This document shows, piece after piece, positions 7,141 to 12,012 of a stretch of DNA of 12,012 nucleotides (positions are counted from its first letter, which is position 1; every line of letters begins with the position of its first letter). The stretch comes from an uncultured Prevotellaceae bacterium (GTDB taxonomy: Bacteria > Bacteroidota > Bacteroidia > Bacteroidales > Bacteroidaceae), in the NCBI GenBank assembly GCA_900315105.1, contig OMXX01000168.1, positions 1 through 12,012 of the forward strand, read 5' to 3'. A program made the translations under genes and the position numbers. Below the pieces are notes generated by a model that saw only the letters and a program-made list of their open reading frames with translations, was not told the origin of the DNA and ran no database searches.

Positions 7141-7788
7141 TTATATCACCATCTTCTTGGCGGGAACGCCTAAATACAGAAAACCGTCTTTAGGTTTTCT
7201 CATCAACACGCTACCTGCTCCCAATCTCACGTGATTACCTATCTTGATCTGCTGTAAGATAATAGATCCCACGCCAAAGAAATTCAGATCTCCTATCGTA
7301 ACTTCTCCTGAAATTCTTGAAGCAGGCATGAACGTATTGAAATTGCCGATCATATCGTCGTGACCAAATATAACCGAACCGTTGAATAAATTGAAGTCAC
7401 CAATAGAAACATTGCAAGAAACCGAACAATTTTTTTGTATGATATTTCCCTTTCCTATCTTAAAGCTCTCAGGATCAACTACTGAAAAATTGGGATGAAT
7501 AAGATTAGGGAAGAAAATATTAGGATTGCTTATCTGCTCTACAATGTTCTTAACAACAGAAGAGTTACCAATGGCAACAACAACAGCCAACTTCTCTGGA
7601 TAGGAATTCAGAGCCTCCAGCCCTCCTAGACAATTTCCAAAATGTGATATGGGTTGGCCAAACAACTCTCTGTTATCATCAAAAAATCCTATCAAGTCCC
7701 ATTGTTTCTCGTGTTCATTGATAGAATTTATCAAACATGCAACTTCTCTTCCGAAGCCACCAGCACCAAAAATAGCTATCTTCCTCAT
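7141..7788 (-). CDS. PglD/NeuD-like hexapeptide-repeat sugar acyltransferase
   Basis: A 215-residue enzyme of the PglD/NeuD family, which N- or O-acetylates a nucleotide-linked sugar with acetyl-CoA. The N-terminal domain has GAGGFGRE (8-15) that binds the nucleotide sugar. The C-terminal part is a left-handed beta-helix with repeated [IV]G.[FG]N-type turns (about 111-195), and His143 in FGHDDMIG matches the catalytic base position of PglD. The start chosen is ATG 7788 (MRKIAIFGAGG), the family's usual beginning, 10 bases after the preceding stop; ATG 7815 would add nine residues and overlap the upstream gene by 17 bases. Just downstream lie an ACP and a KAS III homologue, so the donor may be acyl-ACP rather than acetyl-CoA (inference). 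No aminotransferase that would make its usual amino-sugar substrate is in the window. Confidence 0.86.
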   Translation of the reverse strand: MRKIAIFGAGGFGREVACLINSINEHEKQWDLIGFFDDNRELFGQPISHFGNCLGGLEALNSYPEKLAVVVAIGNSSVVKNIVEQISNPNIFFPNLIHPNFSVVDPESFKIGKGNIIQKNCSVSCNVSIGDFNLFNGSVIFGHDDMIGNFNTFMPASRISGEVTIGDLNFFGVGSIILQQIKIGNHVRLGAGSVLMRKPKDGFLYLGVPAKKMVI

Positions 7789-7798
7789 CTTAATATTA

Positions 7799-8431
7799 TT
7801 AATTATGTCCGTCAAAACGAGAAGTTGTTGCCTTCCCTTCCTTTGTTATATCTTCTCTGAAAAGTACTTTCTTAATGGTTGAAAAGAAAATACGCAAATC
7901 TATCAATGGCCCAATATGACGAACATAGTAGTTGTCCAATTCAAATTTCTGTTGCCAAGAAATATTGTTACGCCCGTGCACCTGTGCCCATCCGCTCATA
8001 CCTGGAGTAACGTCATGGCGATGATGCTGCTCCTCGCTATAAAGAGGCAAATATGCCACCAATAGCGGCCTTGGTCCAATGAAAGCCATATCCCCCTTTA
8101 GAATATTGATAATCTGTGGAAGTTCATCGATAGATGTCGAACGAACCAAGCGCCCCACCTTTGTTAGCCTTTGACCATCGGGAAGAAGCTTGCCATTGGC
8201 ATCTTTCTCATCTGTCATTGTCTTAAATTTCAACACTTTAAAGATCTTCTCATTCTTACCGGGGCGATCCTGCTCAAAGAATACGCCCGCACCTTTATTG
8301 GCGAAATGAAGAACCAACATAGTAAGAAGAAAAAGTGGCGAAAGTAGTATCAATGCAAATAGCGCACAAAAGAAATCTATCGGACGCTTAACACAATGAA
8401 TATAAATTTTTTGTCCTAATGAAAATTCCAT
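7799..8431 (-). CDS. PglC-like phosphoglycosyl transferase (initiating sugar transferase)
   Basis: A 210-residue monotopic bacterial sugar transferase (PF02397 type) that transfers a sugar phosphate from a UDP-sugar to undecaprenyl phosphate, the first step of repeat-unit assembly. KRPIDF (15-20) precedes one hydrophobic segment (about 20-43) broken by Ser31-Pro32, as in the re-entrant helix of PglC. Then follow FFEQDRPGKN (51-60), KFKTM (68-72), the catalytic Asp102-Glu103 in SIDELPQ, GDMAFIGPRPLL (113-124), PGMSGWAQVHGRN (143-155) and DNYYV (166-170). Length is that of the short, PglC-like branch without the extra N-terminal membrane domain of WbaP. It begins after a 220-base gap and is followed 10 bases later by the PglD-like gene. 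A second member of the family starts at 215. Confidence 0.92.
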   Translation of the reverse strand: MEFSLGQKIYIHCVKRPIDFFCALFALILLSPLFLLTMLVLHFANKGAGVFFEQDRPGKNEKIFKVLKFKTMTDEKDANGKLLPDGQRLTKVGRLVRSTSIDELPQIINILKGDMAFIGPRPLLVAYLPLYSEEQHHRHDVTPGMSGWAQVHGRNNISWQQKFELDNYYVRHIGPLIDLRIFFSTIKKVLFREDITKEGKATTSRFDGHN

Positions 8432-8651
8432 TTGGTTTATAAATATGTGAAGAAAAAGTTAGGTTTCAGTCAAACGATACAAGGATACACGATTGGTAAT
8501 GGCGCCCTACGTTCATTGGACAATCGTCCGACGTTCATCAGAAAGCTACGATTGATCTTTATATTGATATGATTCATGATTATTGCATTGCTGTATAATC
8601 AATCAAGACTAAACTCAAACAAGAAAACCAATCAACGTCTTGGATGTTTAT
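8432..8651. other. 220-base non-coding gap with competing hairpins and a degenerate 22-base tandem repeat
   Basis: No convincing gene is present. The 7-mer ACGATTG occurs at 8489-8495 and 8548-8554, and its reverse complement CAATCGT at 8521-8527, so the middle copy can pair with either side. The 8489-8527 hairpin is strengthened by an inner pair AATG (8498-8501) with CATT (8514-8517). Two imperfect tandem units of about 22 bases, each ending in ACGTTCAT (8495-8517 and 8518-8539), overlap it. No long U run follows on the minus strand, so a simple terminator is unlikely. As the untranslated leader of the phosphoglycosyl transferase gene it could act as an attenuator or processing site (inference). 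Confidence 0.5.
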
Positions 8652-9797
8652 TTAATCTTCAGCAGAAATTTGATTATAAAAATCCATTAAGCATTTTCTA
8701 ACAAATGTCTGGTCAAATCTTGACGCAATCATCTGCCGGGCATTACCGGCCATGCGCCGACGGTCATCCTCATTTTCCACCATGAACTTCATAGACCGAT
8801 AAAGCGCATCTACATCTTTAGAAGGAATAATCTTTCCATTCTTGTTTTCTACAATAATCTCCCTGCTACCGTTTATATCTGTTACAATGGAGGGCAATCC
8901 CATAGCCCCAGCCTCCATGACCGTGTTAGGGAAGCCCTCACGATAACTTGGGAATACAAAGCAATCACTTGCTGCATAATAAGCAAGCAGATCGTCCGCA
9001 TATTTGGGACCTACGGCGCTTATCTCCTTTGTGTCAGATATGCACTGCATCGTCTGAGGACTGACAGGATCTAGCTTCATCTCATAATTACCAACGAGGA
9101 AAAGTCTGAGATTGCTATGTTCTTTTAATAATCTGAGGTAAGCCTCAACCAGTTCGTTGATGCCCTTATCACCAACAATTCGTCCGACAAAGATGAAAGT
9201 GAATACATCTTTATTTTTCAGCGGTGCAGCCTTTTGCAAAACCTCCGGACGAAGGGAGAAGCGATGCATATCTACTCCCTTCACATTGCCATACCCCAAT
9301 ACCTTCATGGGTTTCTTGGTTATATGGCTTAAATCATTTTTCACGCCTTGCCCTTCTGGGATGACATGAGTGGCACAGAAGCATGTCAGCCAATCGGTAA
9401 ACATGAGCACACGTCGCTTCAGTCCTTTTGCAGTAGGCCATACGAGCCCGGTAAAAGTATGAACACGCCGGGGAACTCTGCACACCCAAGCCGCCACCAT
9501 ACACAGCATTCCGGCTTTGGGAGTCATAGAATGAACAATGAAAGGCTTTTCTTTATGAAACACTCTAATAAGGGCAAAGAGGGAGCGAATATCTTTCTGG
9601 ATGGCAATATGTCGTTCCATAGGTACCTCCAAACACCTAACACCTTTAGCTCTTAAGCGCTCCAATTCAGGACCAGGCGAAGACACCGAGACAACCTCAT
9701 AACCTTCCTGCTGCAACTCTCCAATCATCGGCTCATAAAAACCAACAGACATAGATACCGTGACAGCTCTTATTAATTTCTTTTTCTTGGTTTCCAT
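8652..9797 (-). CDS. PglA-like glycosyltransferase family 4
   Basis: A 381-residue retaining glycosyltransferase of the GT-B fold (GT4), adding a sugar from a nucleotide donor to the lipid-linked glycan at the cytoplasmic face of the membrane. The N-terminal acceptor domain includes HSMTPKAGML (89-98) and HTFTGLVWP (113-121). The donor domain starts at FIFVGRIVGDKG (201-212), and the EX7E donor-binding signature is Glu287 to Glu295 in EGFPNTVMEAG, followed by GLPSIVTDINGSREII. This pattern and length are close to PglA and related enzymes that extend a phosphoglycosyl-transferase product. It is complete, beginning 65 bases after the end of the broken GT4 gene and ending 220 bases before the PglC-like gene. 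Donor and linkage are not predictable. Confidence 0.9.
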   Translation of the reverse strand: METKKKKLIRAVTVSMSVGFYEPMIGELQQEGYEVVSVSSPGPELERLRAKGVRCLEVPMERHIAIQKDIRSLFALIRVFHKEKPFIVHSMTPKAGMLCMVAAWVCRVPRRVHTFTGLVWPTAKGLKRRVLMFTDWLTCFCATHVIPEGQGVKNDLSHITKKPMKVLGYGNVKGVDMHRFSLRPEVLQKAAPLKNKDVFTFIFVGRIVGDKGINELVEAYLRLLKEHSNLRLFLVGNYEMKLDPVSPQTMQCISDTKEISAVGPKYADDLLAYYAASDCFVFPSYREGFPNTVMEAGAMGLPSIVTDINGSREIIVENKNGKIIPSKDVDALYRSMKFMVENEDDRRRMAGNARQMIASRFDQTFVRKCLMDFYNQISAED

Positions 9798-9862
9798 TGG
9801 TATAAATCCGTTCTCTTTTACATGAATTTATAGAAAGACAAACGTTATAGACAAAACGGTGG

Positions 9863-10856
9863 TCAACGGCTCACGCTCAGCGAATTGTAGACAGCGAGAT
9901 ACCCTTCGGGTCTTGCTCACATCAAACTCCTTGGCCCGGGCCAAACATTGTTCGACCACTTTATCGTGATAAGCCTGATCCCTCTCGAGTCGTAGAATAA
10001 TCTGTGCCAGTTGCTTGTCATTGTTTTCTTCAAACAATATGCCTGCCCCTTCAGTTATCTCACGGATTCCATTCACGTTGCTTGCCACAAAAGGTTTACC
10101 AGAAGACATTCCCTCAATATTGGAAAGTGACATTCCCTCATAGTGTGTGGACATCACCACTACATCTGAAGTTTTCAGCAAACGGGGAACATCTGTCCTT
10201 ACGCCCCAAAAATTAACCCGATCACTCACGCCAAGACTTTCCGCAATATTTTCACATTCGCGACGGCGAACACCATCTCCAATGAGCCAAACCACATAAT
10301 TGTCTGGCAGGGATTTAAGAGCGCGGATAAGGACTTCTTGTTGCTTGCGCCTTCCTTACGATAGGTATCATATGGCTCTGCATCATAATATGCGGACACA
10401 TTTACACCATTTGGGATTGTACTAATCGAAAAGCCTGGGCCAATATAATCATTCAGCATCTTAGTGGCAATATCCGAGATGGATATGATGGCATCGTATT
10501 GGCGGTACATCCAACGATCAATCGGTTTCAAGCATTTGATGTGACGACGGCGATTGTCAGTGCTGTGCTCTGTCGTAACAAGCTTGCATTTTGCCCTTGA
10601 GAACGATATCGTATTGCTGGATGATTGGAATCAGTCTACTTATATTCGCCAACCGGTAAACATTATGGTCCTCTCCGAGAGCCATAACCTTTACTCCCTT
10701 GCTCTCCAGTTTCTTCATAAAAGACGTTCTCATGCCATCGAATACAAGAACATCAACTCTATTCTGACCATCGTTCAAGAGAGGAACAAGATCTGAAAGC
10801 AGGCTTTCTGCACCACCAGTACAGAGAGAAGTGATAACGTGAAGTATTTTTGTCAT
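9863..10856 (-). pseudogene. Glycosyltransferase family 4, disrupted by three frame breaks
   Basis: Fragments of one GT4 enzyme in alternating frames. It opens MTKILHVITSLCTGGAESLL at 10856 and reads well to YDIV near 10604. The frame then stops at TGA 10559-10557, while the next frame from about 10603 gives FSRAKCKLVTTEHSTDN and continues through SISDIATKML and STIPNGVNV. Near 10350-10340 the frame changes again, back to the original one, giving VLIRALKSLPDNY, LIGDG and the EX7E region YEGMSLSNIEGMSSG. Near 9911-9906 a small indel after AKEFDVSKT moves the natural ending GYLAVYNSLSVSR to another frame, stopping at 9865-9863. About 15-20 residues (the typical acceptor-domain VHVH..PAQY and donor-domain VAGFR..KDQD stretches) look missing at each of the first two breaks. 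Total span, about 331 codons, is short for the family. Sequencing error could explain the third break but not the first two. Confidence 0.87.
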
Positions 10857-10860
10857 TATT

Positions 10861-11718
10861 TCAATGTGTCTTAATTAAGTCCATCCAATGTAAGGCTATA
10901 CCTACAGGAAAAGTCCAAACCCACTTGAAATTCAGCCGTGGGTAGCGACTATTCGTTCTGCAGCACCAAAACCGCCAATAGTTAATTGCCGATCTTACCT
11001 TAATTTTAAAAGGCACACTGTAGGATGTCATTTCTTGATAAGTCATCATGGATAAGACAGGACTTTTCATCCGAATACGAATAATACTATCGGTTAAACC
11101 ACCGTCCAAGTAATCTCGATAATAGATGACCTTCGAAAAAACATGGAGTTTGTATTTCTGAGCGATTCTATTCCAGCAAAGAAGCTCAGGACAGAACTTC
11201 TCTCCTGGAATTTCAGGGAAGGGATATTTGCGCAGTAAATCCGTACGGTACACTTCAGCCATGTCTCCACATACACCCAACTTATATCTCAAATCGATCG
11301 TGTTGGTATCGGTGTCGATCATTGGCCTGCCAATAACCTTGCCGTTGCGATGAGCCATATATCCGCACACTCCGGCATACAACTTGTCGTCCTTGACTGC
11401 GGCGTAAGCTTCCTCAATGTCTTGTATTGCATGAGGCGGCAATTCATCATCACTGTCCAAAATCAGTACCAGTTCTCCTTGTGCTTTCGTCACACCAATA
11501 TTCACAGCCGTATGCTTCCCGCCATTCTGCTTATATATGTAATAAAGTGGAAATGTTGCTGATGCAGACATACCTTCAACCTGTTCACGAGTATTGTCCT
11601 CAGAACCGTCGTCAACAATTATCCACTCAAAATTCTGTGTGGTTTGTTGTCTTAACGAATCAAAGGCTTTGCTCAAGAGTTTGCTCCGATTGAAGGATGG
11701 TGTAATAACGGTAATCAT
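10861..11718 (-). CDS. Glycosyltransferase family 2 (GT-A)
   Basis: A 285-residue inverting glycosyltransferase of the GT2 family. It starts MITVITPSFNRSKLL, and shows the nucleotide-binding VDDGSEDNT (35-43), QNGGKHTAVNIG (64-75) and the metal-binding LDSDDE (87-92, DxD type). The acceptor part carries PELLCWNRIA (177-186) and DGGLTDS (205-211), the latter usual in this Bacteroidetes subgroup. It should add a sugar to the growing lipid-linked repeat unit in the cytoplasm. The C-terminal tail has aromatic-rich hydrophobic patches (about 247-280) that may bind the membrane surface. It ends 4 bases before the start of the broken GT4 gene and begins 86 bases after the upstream gene, past a hairpin and a possible promoter. 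Donor sugar unknown. Confidence 0.9.
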   Translation of the reverse strand: MITVITPSFNRSKLLSKAFDSLRQQTTQNFEWIIVDDGSEDNTREQVEGMSASATFPLYYIYKQNGGKHTAVNIGVTKAQGELVLILDSDDELPPHAIQDIEEAYAAVKDDKLYAGVCGYMAHRNGKVIGRPMIDTDTNTIDLRYKLGVCGDMAEVYRTDLLRKYPFPEIPGEKFCPELLCWNRIAQKYKLHVFSKVIYYRDYLDGGLTDSIIRIRMKSPVLSMMTYQEMTSYSVPFKIKVRSAINYWRFWCCRTNSRYPRLNFKWVWTFPVGIALHWMDLIKTH

Positions 11719-11741
11719 CAGTAAATAATTCTAAATTTGAT

Positions 11742-11768
11742 ATTATAACAAAGAAACGCATACACAAA
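11742..11768 (-). promoter_or_regulatory. Possible promoter ahead of the GT2 gene
   Basis: On the minus strand TTTG (11768-11765) is followed 17 bases later by TATAAT (11747-11742), resembling a -33 TTTG with a sigma-70-like -10 box. It would put a transcription start about 15-20 bases before the GT2 ATG at 11718. It lies just downstream of a hairpin that may end the previous transcript. The spacing is slightly short for the Bacteroidetes consensus and the region is AT-rich, so the call is tentative. Confidence 0.3.
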
Positions 11769-11771
11769 TTC

Positions 11772-11797
11772 CTTTGGCTACCACAGGGCAGCCAAAG
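11772..11797 (-). terminator. Hairpin after the right-edge gene, possible terminator
   Basis: A perfect 8-base inverted repeat, CTTTGGCT (11772-11779) and AGCCAAAG (11790-11797), with a 10-base loop, begins 8 bases after the stop of the upstream gene. On the minus strand it is followed by GGAAUUUGUGU, a poor U tract, so termination may be partial. The location between two genes of the same direction suits a terminator or attenuator. Confidence 0.5.
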
Positions 11798-11804
11798 AGC
11801 TGTT

Positions 11805-12012
11805 TTATTGCTTTAGATTGATATCGAGTCGGAAAGGCGCCCGATAGAACTTGTTGAGCGCATACTGTTGATCGTATTCAAACTTTGTACTCACCTTGTC
11901 CACACTTCTGACACCATTGGTCAAGAACGTTTTATATGGATAAAGCAAATATCCATGCTGCCATGATAGGAAGATACGCATGTTAAGGAATAAACACAGA
12001 ACAATCAACAGC
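11805..12012 (-). CDS. C-terminal end of an unrecognised, probably membrane-associated protein
   Basis: An open frame enters from the right edge and ends at TAA 11807-11805, giving about 68 residues with no start in sight. It begins with a hydrophobic stretch LLIVLCLFLNMRIFLSW, followed by aromatic and basic residues (GYLLYPYKTFL) and a polar tail (DKVSTKFEYDQQYALNKFYRAP). This is what the last membrane segment and cytoplasmic tail of a polysaccharide polymerase or other membrane protein of such a locus could look like, but no family motif is visible and I do not assign one. Its stop is followed by a hairpin, and the GT2 gene starts 86 bases later. Confidence 0.6.
   Translation of the reverse strand, partial: LLIVLCLFLNMRIFLSWQHGYLLYPYKTFLTNGVRSVDKVSTKFEYDQQYALNKFYRAPFRLDINLKQ

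Noticed and set aside
7789..7815. Upstream ATG for the PglD-like gene at 7815
   Set aside because: It would overlap the preceding gene by 17 bases and add residues before the usual MRKIAIFGAGG beginning; ATG 7788 fits better, though the longer form cannot be excluded.
8495..8539. Tandem repeat as a CRISPR array
   Set aside because: Only two degenerate units with no spacers and no cas genes nearby.
9863..10856. Programmed frameshifting as the explanation for the split GT4 gene
   Set aside because: No slippery sequence is evident at the breaks, and conserved segments seem to be missing, not just shifted, so deletion is the simpler reading.

Overview
This window is an internal stretch of a surface-polysaccharide (capsule or O-antigen type) biosynthesis locus. 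All genes lie on the minus strand, so they read from high to low coordinates. The family content, the AT-rich and often tiny spacers without clear Shine-Dalgarno sequences, and the presence of a sugar-transfer-associated ATP-grasp protein point to a Bacteroidales bacterium (Prevotella/Bacteroides-like). The genus cannot be fixed from the sequence alone.

In transcription order: (1) 12012-11805, the C-terminal end of an unrecognised, probably membrane, protein, followed by a hairpin; (2) 11718-8652, a glycosyltransferase block with an intact GT2 enzyme, a GT4 gene broken by three frame disruptions (pseudogene), and an intact PglA-like GT4 enzyme; (3) a 220-base gap with mutually exclusive hairpins; (4) 8431-7141, a PglC-like phosphoglycosyl transferase and a PglD-like hexapeptide-repeat acyltransferase; (5) 7104-2384, a compact acyl cassette: acyl carrier protein, KAS III homologue, FabG-like reductase, second acyl carrier protein, AMP-forming acyl ligase, second KAS III homologue; (6) 2369-1380, an ATP-grasp ligase of the sugar-transfer-associated type; (7) after a 130-base gap rich in inverted repeats, an NAD-dependent epimerase and the N-terminal third of a second PglC-like phosphoglycosyl transferase, which runs off the left edge.

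Working model (inference): the PglC-like enzyme loads an amino-sugar phosphate onto undecaprenyl phosphate and the glycosyltransferases extend it. The dedicated ACP/KAS III/reductase/ligase set builds a small acyl group, for example a 3-hydroxyacyl, that is placed on an amino sugar by the PglD-like enzyme or by a KAS III homologue. The order PglA-like, PglC-like, PglD-like resembles the Campylobacter pgl cluster, but the aminotransferase and dehydratase that would make the amino sugar are not in the window.

The most striking details are damage or remodelling by deletion. The upstream KAS III homologue lacks about 41 residues, including the whole region carrying the catalytic His, although its frame is intact. 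One GT4 gene carries two apparent internal deletions plus a small third indel. The two non-coding gaps at 1250-1379 and 8432-8651 hold unexplained repeat structures.
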